64,000 nt of DNA from Bacillota bacterium (GTDB lineage Bacteria > Bacillota > Clostridia > Acetivibrionales > DTU013), in NCBI GenBank assembly GCA_023418915.1, contig JAEZYU010000052.1, positions 1-64,000 of the forward strand, written 5' to 3'. The translations under genes were made by a program, and so were the position numbers. The notes beneath the pieces were generated by a model. The model did not search any database and was not told the origin of the DNA. It saw only the letters and a program-made list of their open reading frames with translations. Below are positions 50,099-58,899 of this stretch, one piece after another (the stretch's first letter is position 1; every line of letters begins with the position of its first letter).

Positions 50099-52540
50099 TT
50101 ACTTAACGGGTCTTACCGGCAGAGAAAAATATACCGAAGTACCTTCATTCAACTTACCCTCTATCCAAACCTTGCCGCCGTGCTTCTCTGCTATCTTCTT
50201 AACAGTGACCAGCCCGATGCCGCTCCCTTCAAATTCATCTGCGGAATGCAGCCTTTGGAACAGGCCGAACAGTTTACCCGAATACTTCATGTCGAAGCCT
50301 ATTCCGTTGTCCTTTATGTAAAAGACATAGTAATCCTGAGTTATCGTACATCCTACCGTGATCACTGCCGTTTCTCTGCTGCCTGTAAACTTCATTGAGT
50401 TGGACAATATGTTCTGCAGCAGCTGCTTGAATAGTATCCTGTCAACATTGACAACCGGAAGTCCTGACTCAATCACAAGCCTGATATCCCTGCCAGGATA
50501 TGCAGGCTTCAGTTCATTGAAAACCTCTTCGACCAGGCTTCCCAAATCCAGCTGCTCCATGCTCATAATAGCTCTTGAGGTTTTTGAATACTGCAGGATC
50601 TTGCTGATCATATCAATCGATTCCCTGCTAATCTTACTGATATTGTTAAGCATCTGTACAGCATCACTATCCAGCTTCTGTCCAAAGTCCTCCAGAAGTA
50701 TGCTCACGTACCCGTCAACAGCTCTCATCGGAGACTTCATATCATGCGAAACAGTGTATGCGAATGACTCCAGATCGTTTACAGCCTCCTGCAGCCTTGC
50801 CGTCCTGTCGGCCACGCGCCTCTCCAGATCTGCATTGAGCTTTTTGACCTCCTTCAACACCTTCTTGTATCCGGTTATGTTCTCAAACATTACCCCAATC
50901 TGGTTATCTGCAATCAAAAACGGCTCTATCAGAAAATAATTGCCTTTCTTCGGATCATACGTCTCCAGCCTCTCTGCTATCCCAGTGTCAAGGAGATTCT
51001 GAAAGTGCGCCAGGCTTGTGCTCGGCGTACCGAAAACCTCCAGCCATGTCATCCCTGTGATATCCCTCGGAGGTATGCCGATATTCTGGAAAAAGCCCGG
51101 ATTTACACTCAAAAAACGTATGTCAACAATCTTATGCATACTGTTGAATACCGGTTCAAATATGAAAAAGCCGTTCATCATTTTCTCAAAGAACAATCCC
51201 AGCTTGTATTCGCTGCTGCTCAGATCATTTTGCACCGCAGCAAGCTCGTCATACTGATTTTTCAGCTTTCTGCTGGCCGCAGACAGATCTTCGTACAGTC
51301 CGGTCAATCTTACATTATTATCCGACAGCTCCTTTTTCATTGACTGCAGTCTCTTTAAATAAAACAGCAGTATAGTAATAAAGATCAGCAGTATCACAAA
51401 AATCACAACTGCGGCGAGAACTATGTTTTTATGCTCTTCAAGGAATGAGTAAGGTTTGTTAATAATCTGACTTCCTTTGGGGAGCAAATTTGTATTGATG
51501 TTGAAACGTTTTAATACGTTGTAGTCAAAGACATATCTGGTGCTGTTCTGTCTGACGAATTGGATGCTTGATATATCTTCGCCCTCAAGAACTCTCAGCG
51601 CTATCTTTGCCGCCTCTTCCCCCTGAAGCTTCCCGACAGCAACACTGCCGCCAATCGCTCCATTGCCAAAACCGATATCATACAGATGATATACCGGGAC
51701 CCTGCTCTCCTTGGTCAAAGCATTACAGAAATAATCAAAACCAGGTATGCTCTCGCTATCTCCGCCTATAAATGCGGAGCATAACACGATACTCTCATCG
51801 TCTGCCTGCCTTACGATTTCGAATATCCTGTCGGCATCGACACTGTTAAATGCTTTGATATCAGCTTCTGGAGCATATGTACTGATAGCCTCCACTGTTA
51901 TTTCGCCTTTTCTGATACCGCTTTTTGTGTTATCGAAAATAACATATATCCTTTTTATATTTGGGTTGATCCCAAAAGCAGCCTTGATAGTCCCTGTCGG
52001 ATCTATATCCTCAATGATCCCTGTGATTTCCCTGCGTCCGGTGGCTATTCTTCCTGCCTCACTGGCATTTAAACCAGAAAACACAATAGGAGCATCTGAG
52101 AACATGGCCGTCCTGTTGTCCAGCGCAAATTCAAATGCGGCATCATCCGTCGTTATAATAAGGTCGATCCTCTTTCCCGAATACTTGTAGTAAAGCAACT
52201 CCTTCAAATGCTTCAGATTCTCATCGCCGGGGTACTTCCTCCAGTCCATGTATTCCACATAAAGGTTATACTCTTCACCGGTGTCTCTGAATGTATCAAT
52301 AATTCCTTCATTTTGAGCGTTTGTCCATGAGAGCCCTTGGTCATATGAGTGGAGCACAAGGACATTTTCACGGGTGGTATCATGTGCCTCAGACGCTGCA
52401 GCCACTGTACCCGGAGAAAGCAAAATGTGACAAAACATCGTCAGGCACACATATATTGCACTGATTGCATTCAATGATCTGCTTGTATGTTTTCTTCTGT
52501 ATGTTATCATAGTTACATTCTCTTTCGTTATCTTTCTCAT
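50099..52540 (-). CDS. sensor histidine kinase with ABC-substrate-binding input domain
   Basis: An 813-residue kinase. Signal or anchor helix about 25-50; extracellular ABC_sub_bind-like domain (PF04392 type) about 55-355 (VLVLHSYDQGLSWTNAQNEG, DLIITTDDAAFEFAL); membrane helix about 372-395; coiled coil about 400-440; PAS about 445-560; HisKA with AYTVSHDMKSPMRAV (phospho-His about 594); and HATPase with NILSNSMKFTG, DNGIGFDM and GSGIGLVTVKKI. It would bind a small ligand outside and signal inside. No response regulator is adjacent; the c-di-GMP gene 74 bp downstream is the likely functional neighbour. Start may be ATG 52540 or 52510. Confidence 0.9.
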   Translation of the reverse strand: MRKITKENVTMITYRRKHTSRSLNAISAIYVCLTMFCHILLSPGTVAAASEAHDTTRENVLVLHSYDQGLSWTNAQNEGIIDTFRDTGEEYNLYVEYMDWRKYPGDENLKHLKELLYYKYSGKRIDLIITTDDAAFEFALDNRTAMFSDAPIVFSGLNASEAGRIATGRREITGIIEDIDPTGTIKAAFGINPNIKRIYVIFDNTKSGIRKGEITVEAISTYAPEADIKAFNSVDADRIFEIVRQADDESIVLCSAFIGGDSESIPGFDYFCNALTKESRVPVYHLYDIGFGNGAIGGSVAVGKLQGEEAAKIALRVLEGEDISSIQFVRQNSTRYVFDYNVLKRFNINTNLLPKGSQIINKPYSFLEEHKNIVLAAVVIFVILLIFITILLFYLKRLQSMKKELSDNNVRLTGLYEDLSAASRKLKNQYDELAAVQNDLSSSEYKLGLFFEKMMNGFFIFEPVFNSMHKIVDIRFLSVNPGFFQNIGIPPRDITGMTWLEVFGTPSTSLAHFQNLLDTGIAERLETYDPKKGNYFLIEPFLIADNQIGVMFENITGYKKVLKEVKKLNADLERRVADRTARLQEAVNDLESFAYTVSHDMKSPMRAVDGYVSILLEDFGQKLDSDAVQMLNNISKISRESIDMISKILQYSKTSRAIMSMEQLDLGSLVEEVFNELKPAYPGRDIRLVIESGLPVVNVDRILFKQLLQNILSNSMKFTGSRETAVITVGCTITQDYYVFYIKDNGIGFDMKYSGKLFGLFQRLHSADEFEGSGIGLVTVKKIAEKHGGKVWIEGKLNEGTSVYFSLPVRPVK

Positions 52541-52831
52541 ACCACGTAACTTATATCGAAAAAAAATAGCATAAAGATAATAATTTTAGCATAGATTTAC
52601 AATATTCCATATAATTATAATATATTATGTGAACTATTTCATTAAAATTTGATAATATTATTAAACAAATGAAGGCTTATTTCCGTTTCTTTTGCAGCAA
52701 TAGCTTAATATAAACATAGTGATAGCGTTTATGAGATAACAATAACATCTGGTAAAGCAGTAAAGCTTTTCTTGAAACCTGGCTTCCATATCCCCATTTA
52801 ATTGTGGAGGATTCCCGCCAGTTTTCTTAAA
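52541..52831. other. spacer between kinase and trpF
   Basis: AT-rich 291-bp gap. No gene, tandem repeat or clear terminator seen; trpB and trpA, expected after trpF in a full operon, are absent here. Confidence 0.6.
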
Positions 52832-53455
52832 TCATCTTATTTTCGAAATCCGCTTTGCTCTGGCAACGATATCCAATATTTTCTTTGGATCCTTGTATCC
52901 ATTGGTTTCTGTCCCGCTGCTTACATCAATGCAGTACGGGTTGAACTGCTCGATCGCCCTTGCGATATTTCCTGAATTAATACCGCCCGCCAGAAAATAC
53001 GGCTTATTCATATGACGGATCATTGACCAGTCAAAGGTTTTGCCGACACCACCGTATATTCCTTCATGGTAAGCATCGTAAAGCAGATATTCACAGGAAA
53101 ATTCCATCGCTCTTTCAATATCTGAAAAGTCCCTTACCCTGACAGCCTTTATAATTTCATTTGAAGTATAATACTTAAGGCGCTTTACATATATCTCATC
53201 TTCGTCTCCATGGAGCTGGATCAGATCGATCACATGAGCTTCGCAAAGCTTAATGATCCTTCCGATCTCTTCATTAACAAATACGCCGACAACCTTTATC
53301 TGAGGATCCAAATGCATCCTCAGCCCCTTTGCATTTCTCTCATCGATCCTTCTTTTGCTTTGTGCAAAAACAAACCCGATGTAATCAGGAAGAGCAGTAT
53401 TTACCACATCAATATCCTGTTCTTTCATAATACCGCAAATCTTTATCTTAGCCAT
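52832..53455 (-). CDS. trpF: phosphoribosylanthranilate isomerase
   Basis: A 207-residue TIM-barrel enzyme catalysing the third step of tryptophan synthesis. Motifs: AKIKICGIMKEQDID, PDYIGFVFAQSKRRI, LIQLHGDEDEIYVKRL, LLYDAYHEGIYGGVGKTFDW, FLAGGINSGNIARAI and IDVSSGTETNGYKDP; Cys7 and the catalytic Asp are conserved. The start ATG 53455 lies within the last codons of trpC (overlap 8 bp). It is the last trp gene in the operon. Confidence 0.95.
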   Translation of the reverse strand: MAKIKICGIMKEQDIDVVNTALPDYIGFVFAQSKRRIDERNAKGLRMHLDPQIKVVGVFVNEEIGRIIKLCEAHVIDLIQLHGDEDEIYVKRLKYYTSNEIIKAVRVRDFSDIERAMEFSCEYLLYDAYHEGIYGGVGKTFDWSMIRHMNKPYFLAGGINSGNIARAIEQFNPYCIDVSSGTETNGYKDPKKILDIVARAKRISKIR

Positions 53456-54251
53456 CAATTTCACCCTTTAGATATGAAAGCATTGCCCCTTTATCTGCGC
53501 TTCTCATCAGTACCTCTCCCAGCAAAACCGCATTTGCTCCCGCTTTCTCCATCAGCAGAATATCCCTGCGGGTTTGAATGCCGCTCTCTGCTACATATGA
53601 GATGCCCTCGGGGACAAATTCCCTCAATGCTGAACAGTTATTTATATTGACTTCAAAAGTCCTCAGATCCCTGTTGTTCACACCAACAATCCTTGCTCCG
53701 GCTTCCAGAGCTGAAGCGATCTCTTCTTTTGTATGGGCTTCAACAAGGGCCGAGAGCCCGAGCTCGTCGCAGATCCCGATATATTTCCTCAGTGTTGCCG
53801 TATCCAGCAGTGCGCATATAAGCAATATGGCATCTGCCCCTATCAGTTTCGATTGGTATATTTGATACTCATCCACTATAAAGTCCTTGCGAAGCACAGG
53901 TATGCTCACGGTTTCGCTTATGTCCCAAAGATATGTGTCACTTCCTTTAAAATGCTCCGGTTCCGTCAGCACCGAAATAGCATGAGCTCCTGCTCTTTCG
54001 TATTGTATGGCAATATCAACATATGGATAATTTGAAGCAATCAGCCCCTTTGAAGGAGAGGCCTTCTTTACCTCGCAAATAAATGAAATACCTTCGGTAC
54101 TCAGTACTCTTTCAAAGGCAAAGGCCTCTCGCCTGCAGCATCCGTTCGACATAGCCTTTGACACCCACGATTTCAAGCTTTTCTGTGGTATTTTCCTTTT
54201 TGCCGTTTCCACACGCCTCCTGGCGGATTCAGCCAGAGTTTTCAGAATCAT
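53448..54251 (-). CDS. trpC: indole-3-glycerol phosphate synthase
   Basis: A 267-residue TIM-barrel enzyme closing the indole ring. Motifs: FICEVKKASPSKGLIA (catalytic Lys), YERAGAHAISVLTEP, VLRKDFIVDEYQI (Lys), LVEAHTKEEIASAL (Glu), GVNNRDLRTFEV and YVAESGIQTRRDI. ATG 54251 preferred (GGGCGGGTGA 5 nt upstream) over GTG 54260, which overlaps trpD. Between trpD and trpF. Confidence 0.95.
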   Translation of the reverse strand: MILKTLAESARRRVETAKRKIPQKSLKSWVSKAMSNGCCRREAFAFERVLSTEGISFICEVKKASPSKGLIASNYPYVDIAIQYERAGAHAISVLTEPEHFKGSDTYLWDISETVSIPVLRKDFIVDEYQIYQSKLIGADAILLICALLDTATLRKYIGICDELGLSALVEAHTKEEIASALEAGARIVGVNNRDLRTFEVNINNCSALREFVPEGISYVAESGIQTRRDILLMEKAGANAVLLGEVLMRSADKGAMLSYLKGEIDG

Positions 54252-54256
54252 GTCAT

Positions 54257-55282
54257 TCACCCGCCCCGTCCGTCCTTGGTATTGGTAAGCCTTACAAACC
54301 TGTCCAGCTGCTGCATAGCCTTTCCGCTGTCTATCATTTCTGCCGCCAGCCTAACACATTCCCTCAGAGTAAAGCTGTCATAAAACATATAGAGACATAC
54401 TGCAGAGTTTAACAGTACAATGTCCCTTTTCGGTCCCCTTTCTCCACTCAGTACACTTCTGGCTATCTCGGCATTCTCTTGCGGACCGCCGCCTGCAAGA
54501 TCTCCTGGGCTGCAGTATTCAAAGCCAAACTGATGGGGATCCAGAAAGAAGCTGTTCAAATTACCATTATTCACCTCACATACAACAGATGAGGCAGTCA
54601 GTGTTATTTCATCGAGTCCATCCTGACCATGCACCACCATTGCTTTTTTTAGTCCGAGGTTAAGGAGAACTCTGGCAAGCGGCTCCACCAGATATTCATC
54701 ATAAACTCCTAACAATTGATAATTCGCATCTGCAGGACTTGCCAGTGGTCCCAGAATGTTAAAAATCGTGCGGGCTCCCATTTCCTTTCTAACAGGCGCC
54801 GCATATCTCATGGAGGAATGGTAGCAGGCTGCAAACATGAAGCATAACCCGATCTCCTTCAATATCCGTTCACTTTTTGAAACCGGGATATCGATTTTTA
54901 CCCCCAGCGCCTCAAGCACATCTGCGCTCCCGCACTTGCTCGATACACTTCTGTTGCCATGCTTGGCCACGGGTACCCCGGCAGCCGAGATCACAAAGGA
55001 TGAAACTGTAGATATATTGAACGTGTATGTCTGATCACCTCCGGTACCGACGATATCAAGAACATCTCCGTCGTGCTTCAGCTTTGTGCCGTATTTTCTC
55101 ATTGTCACAGCACAGGCTGTTATTTCATCTATTGTTTCGCCTTTCATCCTCATAGCCGTTATAAGGGATGCGATCTGTGCATTTGTCGCATTCCCGCTCA
55201 TGATTTCATCCATAACTGACCTGGTTATTTCCGCAGATAGGTTTTCTCTGTTCAGCAATCTATGTATCGCTTCCTTTATCAT
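54257..55282 (-). CDS. trpD: anthranilate phosphoribosyltransferase
   Basis: A 341-residue enzyme transferring the phosphoribosyl group to anthranilate. Motifs: DIVGTGGDQTYTFNIST (PRPP/Mg), VAKHGNRSVSSKCGSADVLE, GARTIFNILGPLASPA and VVHGQDGLDEITL. The ATG overlaps the trpG stop by 4 bp (ATGA), with GGAGG inside trpG. Confidence 0.97.
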   Translation of the reverse strand: MIKEAIHRLLNRENLSAEITRSVMDEIMSGNATNAQIASLITAMRMKGETIDEITACAVTMRKYGTKLKHDGDVLDIVGTGGDQTYTFNISTVSSFVISAAGVPVAKHGNRSVSSKCGSADVLEALGVKIDIPVSKSERILKEIGLCFMFAACYHSSMRYAAPVRKEMGARTIFNILGPLASPADANYQLLGVYDEYLVEPLARVLLNLGLKKAMVVHGQDGLDEITLTASSVVCEVNNGNLNSFFLDPHQFGFEYCSPGDLAGGGPQENAEIARSVLSGERGPKRDIVLLNSAVCLYMFYDSFTLRECVRLAAEMIDSGKAMQQLDRFVRLTNTKDGRGG

Positions 55283-55863
55283 GATGCCCCGCCTCCTAAT
55301 CTCAAAAAATTGTTCATTATCAATAAGCCCCTCGGTGTCAGTATCGATTCCGGGTGGAACTGAAGGCCATATATCTCATGATTTCTGTGTTTAACTCCCA
55401 TAACTTCTCCCTCGTCGTCCTCTGCAATTACCAGCAGCTCATCGGGCAGCGACGACCTTTGTACAGCAAGAGAGTGGTATCTTGCTGCCTGTATCATTGG
55501 CGGCAGGCCTTTGAATATTCTGCTCCCATTGGCGATGTGGATGTTGCTTTGCTTGCCGTGCATCAGCTGCTTTGCCCGTACGACAGAGGCCCCAAAGGTC
55601 TCGCATATTGCCTGGTGCCCAAGACATATGCCAAGTATCGCTACAGTTTCCTTCATCTGATCGATAAGCTCCTCACATATGCCCGCATCCTTTGGATGAC
55701 CGGGTCCGGGTGAGATAATAATGTGGGAGGGACATTTCCTCTTTATGTCTTCAACAGTCATCCGATCATTGCGGACCACGCTTATATCGGCATTTATAGC
55801 ACCTGCAAGCTGCACCAGGTTATATGTAAAGCTGTCATAGTTATCAATTAGCAGTATCATCAT
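55279..55863 (-). CDS. trpG: anthranilate synthase glutamine amidotransferase
   Basis: A 194-residue class I glutaminase supplying ammonia to TrpE. Nucleophile Cys in LGICLGHQAICETFG (about residue 83), His/Glu of the triad in YGLQFHPESILTPRG. Oxyanion strand SPGPGHPKDAG. Overlaps trpE's stop (GGATGATG). Separate from trpD, not fused. Confidence 0.97.
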   Translation of the reverse strand: MMILLIDNYDSFTYNLVQLAGAINADISVVRNDRMTVEDIKRKCPSHIIISPGPGHPKDAGICEELIDQMKETVAILGICLGHQAICETFGASVVRAKQLMHGKQSNIHIANGSRIFKGLPPMIQAARYHSLAVQRSSLPDELLVIAEDDEGEVMGVKHRNHEIYGLQFHPESILTPRGLLIMNNFLRLGGGAS

Positions 55864-57527
55864 CCCTCCACCTCTCTTGCTGTAATAATCGCTTCCATCA
55901 CTGCCCTTGCCTTGTGTTCCGACTCCTCATATTCTTTTTCCGGAACACTGTCTGCCACTATGCCTCCGCCGGCCTGTACATACACCCTGTCACCCTTCTT
56001 AACCGCCATTCGTATTGCTATGCATACATCCATATTTCCTGTGAAGTCTATATATCCTATTGCTCCGCCGTATATACCCCTCGGTTCCTTTTCAAGCTCC
56101 TCAATGATTTCACATGCGCGGATCTTGGGTGCACCGGACAGAGTGCCGGCCGGCAGGAGCGCTTCTATCGCATCGAGAGCATCCATATCCTCTCTTATGA
56201 GGCCCTCAACTTCAGAGGTGATATGCATGATCCGGGAATATCGCTGAATCGTTTTATACTTAGCGACCTGTACACTTTGGCACTTTGATATTTTCCCCAG
56301 GTCATTTCTTGCAAGATCAACCAGCATGTTGTGCTCTGCCAGCTCCTTCCCATCCTCCAGCAATTCCTTCTCCAGCGCCTGATCCTCAGGGGTGTTTTGG
56401 CCACGCGGCCTTGAGCCTGCTATAGGAAATGTCGATAGTATACCGTTATGCAGTCTCACCAGTGTTTCCGGAGATGCACTTATCAGCTGCACATCCTCGT
56501 TTTTCATGCAGACCATGTATGGCGACGGATTGGTCGTCCTCAGGACCCGATAGGCATTTAGGAGGCTCTCTCTGTATTCAGTCTCAAAACGTCTGGAAAT
56601 CACAGCTTGAAAAATATCACCGTTTCTTATGTTCTCCTTTGCTTTCTCCACCATGCTGCAGTATTCGTCCTTCGTTACATTACAGGTAAAACGAGGGACG
56701 CTTCTTGCCTCAGGCACCGGTGCTTCAGACTGCACTCTTTCTCTCGGCGACTCTGCCGATACGGTCTGGGCGTCTCCTGTCTCCGACGCAGCCGATTCGG
56801 CCTGGGCACCTCCTGCCTCCGACGCAGCCGATTCGGCCTGGGCGTCTCCTGCCTCCGACGCAGCCGATTCGGCCTGGGCGTCTCCTGCCTCCGACGCAGC
56901 CGATACGGCCTGGCTGCTGATCATGCATATGATATCTTCGATATCTGCAATCGCCTTTTGGTAGTTCTCCTGTATTTTGTCAGTACGAATATTCACGACA
57001 ATACTGATCTTTTGCTTCAGATGATCATAAGCGATCACCTTGTCATACAGCATGAGGTCAAAGTCATGAAATCCACTGTTTCTGAGCTTTAAAACATCCT
57101 CTGCATAGCCGATCATACTATAGGAAAAATACCCCACAAGTCCTCCGGCAAACGGCGGCATACCTTCCAATGCAGGCGCTCTGTATCGCGAAAGGAAAGT
57201 CCTCAGCGCCTCATATGGCTTGCGTGATTTTTGTATGCGTGATTTTTGTATGCGTGACTTTTGTACTTTTTTCGCACCGTCTTCAATTTTGATCTCCCCA
57301 TTTATACAGGTTATACGTACTAACGGGTCACAGCCCAGGAATGAGTACCTTCCCCATTTCTCACCTCCTTCAATGCTTTCTAGGAGAAAATATCTGTCGC
57401 TGGTTTGTGAGATCCTGCGCAAAATCGCAATAGGAGTTGTAATATCCGCATAAATTTCTCTGCAGACAGGAATGACACCATACTCCTTTGCAAATCGCTC
57501 AATTTCATTGTAATCAGGCCTTATCAC
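55860..57527 (-). CDS. trpE: anthranilate synthase component I, with repeat expansions
   Basis: A 555-residue chorismate-using enzyme. Tryptophan feedback site LLESIEGG (about 48-55) is present. The chorismate-binding domain (about 285-545) has FQAVISRRFE, NPSPYMVCMK, SPETLVRL, IAGSRPRG, HNMLVDLARNDLGKI, GTLSGAPKIRACEIIEEL and AGGGIVADSVPE. It is longer than usual because of two tandem insertions: QKSRI-type 5-residue units (about 88-103, 15-bp repeats at 57221-57265) and four AASEAGDAQAES-type 12-residue units (about 206-257, 36-bp repeats at 56758-56913) in the linker between the domains. Start GTG with GAGGTG. First gene of the trp operon. Confidence 0.95.
   Translation of the reverse strand: MIRPDYNEIERFAKEYGVIPVCREIYADITTPIAILRRISQTSDRYFLLESIEGGEKWGRYSFLGCDPLVRITCINGEIKIEDGAKKVQKSRIQKSRIQKSRKPYEALRTFLSRYRAPALEGMPPFAGGLVGYFSYSMIGYAEDVLKLRNSGFHDFDLMLYDKVIAYDHLKQKISIVVNIRTDKIQENYQKAIADIEDIICMISSQAVSAASEAGDAQAESAASEAGDAQAESAASEAGGAQAESAASETGDAQTVSAESPRERVQSEAPVPEARSVPRFTCNVTKDEYCSMVEKAKENIRNGDIFQAVISRRFETEYRESLLNAYRVLRTTNPSPYMVCMKNEDVQLISASPETLVRLHNGILSTFPIAGSRPRGQNTPEDQALEKELLEDGKELAEHNMLVDLARNDLGKISKCQSVQVAKYKTIQRYSRIMHITSEVEGLIREDMDALDAIEALLPAGTLSGAPKIRACEIIEELEKEPRGIYGGAIGYIDFTGNMDVCIAIRMAVKKGDRVYVQAGGGIVADSVPEKEYEESEHKARAVMEAIITAREVEG
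56758..56913 (-). repeat. 36-bp tandem repeats inside trpE, 4.3 copies
   Basis: In-frame 36-bp units at 56758, 56794, 56830, 56866 and a partial copy from 56902, coding for Ala/Ser/Glu-rich dodecapeptides in an interdomain linker of TrpE. Confidence 0.97.
57221..57265 (-). repeat. 15-bp tandem repeats inside trpE, 3 copies
   Basis: Three in-frame copies of a 15-bp unit (TGCGTGATTTTTGTA on the plus strand), coding for repeated QKSRI in TrpE. Confidence 0.97.
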
Positions 57528-57583
57528 AAAAAATCACCTCTCTTTGATCGTTAAATAGATAGATTAAAATTTACCCGAAGAAA

Positions 57584-57843
57584 TAAAAAAAGCCTTCATC
57601 CCCGGTAAAGGGACAAAAGCTTTAACTTCTGCGGTACCACCCAAATTGACGTATAATACATCCGCTCATTTTGCATACCATCATATGCATCCCCCTGATA
57701 ACGGGCAGGCTCCCCGTAAGCTCCTACTCTCATTTGATTTCGGGCTTCCCTCACAAGTCCATTCAAAATGTCCCTGCAGCCGCACTCTCACCATCGGCGG
57801 CTCTCTGAATGCAAGTGACCATTCCTACTTCTCTTGTTCTTCG
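57584..57843 (-). promoter_or_regulatory. tryptophan T-box leader
   Basis: Minus-strand T-box: antiterminator box TGGGTGGTACCGCAG (57629-57643), a specifier candidate TGG at 57759-57761 within GAATGGACTT, AGTAGG-type stem I start near 57830, and a terminator (57590-57622) with a seven-T run before trpE. Uncharged tRNA-Trp would pair with the specifier and box and allow transcription of trpEGDCF. Confidence 0.93.
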
Positions 57844-57877
57844 GTTTGATTCAGTCTAAAATGATTTATTTTGGATA

Positions 57878-57906
57878 ATTTTAGCATCAAGTCTTACATA
57901 TGTCAA
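57878..57906 (-). promoter_or_regulatory. trp operon promoter
   Basis: Minus strand TTGACA (57901-57906), 17-bp spacer, TAAAAT (57878-57883). Transcription would start just before the T-box stem I. Confidence 0.85.
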
Positions 57907-57988
57907 GTATTTTATTGCGGTTGCTTGTGTCAAGTAAACGTGGGCAAATTTCTCATTCACCTTGTAGTCTGTATATTCGAACCCCGTT

Positions 57989-58380
57989 TACTACATCAGA
58001 GTCTGCATTCTCATTATACTACATCAGGGTCTGCATCCACATCATACTACATCAGAATCTGCATTCTCATCATACTACATCAGAGTCTGCATTCTCATTA
58101 TACTACATCAGGGTCTGCATCCTCATTATACTGAATCAGAATCTGCATTCTCATCATACTACATCAGAGTCTGCATTCTCATTGTACTATATCAGAGTCT
58201 GCATTCTCATTGTACTACATCAGAGTCTGCATTCTCATTATACTACATCAGGGTCTGCATCCACATCATACTACATCAGAGTCTGCATTCTCATCATACT
58301 ACATCAGAGTCTGCATTCTCATCATACTACATCAGAGTCTGCATTCTCATCATACTACATCAGAGTCTGCATTCTCATTA
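57989..58380. repeat. 28-bp tandem array, 14 copies
   Basis: Fourteen head-to-tail units of TACTACATCAGAGTCTGCAT plus an 8-base tail, exact 28-bp period, a few substitutions per copy (last four nearly identical). No spacers. The unit on the minus strand spells GAGAATGCAGACTCTGATGT, the ENADSD codons of the adjacent yjbQ fragment, so the array grew from that coding segment. Confidence 0.97.
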
Positions 58381-58535
58381 ATAGTGACGCCTGCTGTCGT
58401 ATGAGGAACGAAAACCACAACCACCCCGTCTGTGACCCCGCTTTCCCGGACATCCTGCCTGACCTGTGAGGTGATATTTATCATCTGATCAGATGAAGCC
58501 ATGCTAATAATATGCTCCGCCATTTGTTTTCCCAC
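58350..58535 (-). pseudogene. truncated YjbQ-family gene
   Basis: The first 60 or so codons of a YjbQ/UPF0047 (secondary thiamine-phosphate synthase-like) gene: ITSQVRQDVRESGVTDGVVV, FVPHTTAGVTINENADSDVV. The family continues with about 75 more residues, including a conserved His/Gly-rich C-terminus, but here the frame stops in the second copy of the 28-bp repeat and no C-terminal sequence is found beyond the array. Since 28 is not a multiple of three, each added copy shifts the frame. An AAAGGAG site precedes the start, which may be GTG 58535 or ATG 58523. Inactive as a full-length enzyme. Confidence 0.8.
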
Positions 58536-58562
58536 CACTCCTTTTTATTGGATCATTTGTCT

Positions 58563-58632
58563 TACATCAGCAGTGTTATTGTAGTTTGGCAATATAAGCT
58601 GTTTGCAATGGACAAAAATTCGAGTTTGGGAC
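58563..58632. repeat. 70-bp direct repeat, copy A
   Basis: TACATCAGCAGTGTTATTGT and following 50 bp recur at 58819-58888 with about nine differences. It includes the left end of inverted-end element copy 3. Confidence 0.85.
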
Positions 58633-58726
58633 GTTTTAGTCAACATAATCCGGTGTTTTACTCGTTTATTCACAAGAAATTCACCTTTATTTAGAAAAAT
58701 TAGTCCCATACTTGATTTTTTGTCCA
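58609..58726. repeat. about 118-bp inverted-terminal element, copy 3
   Basis: Left end TGGACAAAAATTCGAGTTTG, right end CATACTTGATTTTTTGTCCA; AT-rich interior different from the other copies. A lone left end recurs at 58866-58888 beside the transposase remnant. Confidence 0.8.
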
Positions 58727-58818
58727 GCTCGCTTATTAACACCTCTTTATGCGAACCATTTTTGCCTCGTTATGACACGTATTTCAAAGAAAAAACCCCG
58801 TTTATAGAAAATTTTTAT

Positions 58819-58888
58819 TACATCAGCAGTGTTATTGTTGTCTGGCAATATAAACTGGTTGTAATGGATAAAAATGCGAGTATAGGAC
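58819..58888. repeat. 70-bp direct repeat, copy B
   Basis: Second copy of the 58563 repeat, ending in a solitary element end (GGATAAAAATGCGAGTATAG). It abuts the 3' end of the transposase remnant. Confidence 0.85.
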
Positions 58889-58899
58889 AAAAGGGCCCA

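Noticed and set aside
57989..58380. CRISPR array
   Set aside because: Units are head-to-tail without spacers, and no cas genes are near.
57900..58469. 189-residue plus-strand frame with repeated tyrosine/serine peptides
   Set aside because: It is the translation of the 28-bp tandem array and has no ribosome site.
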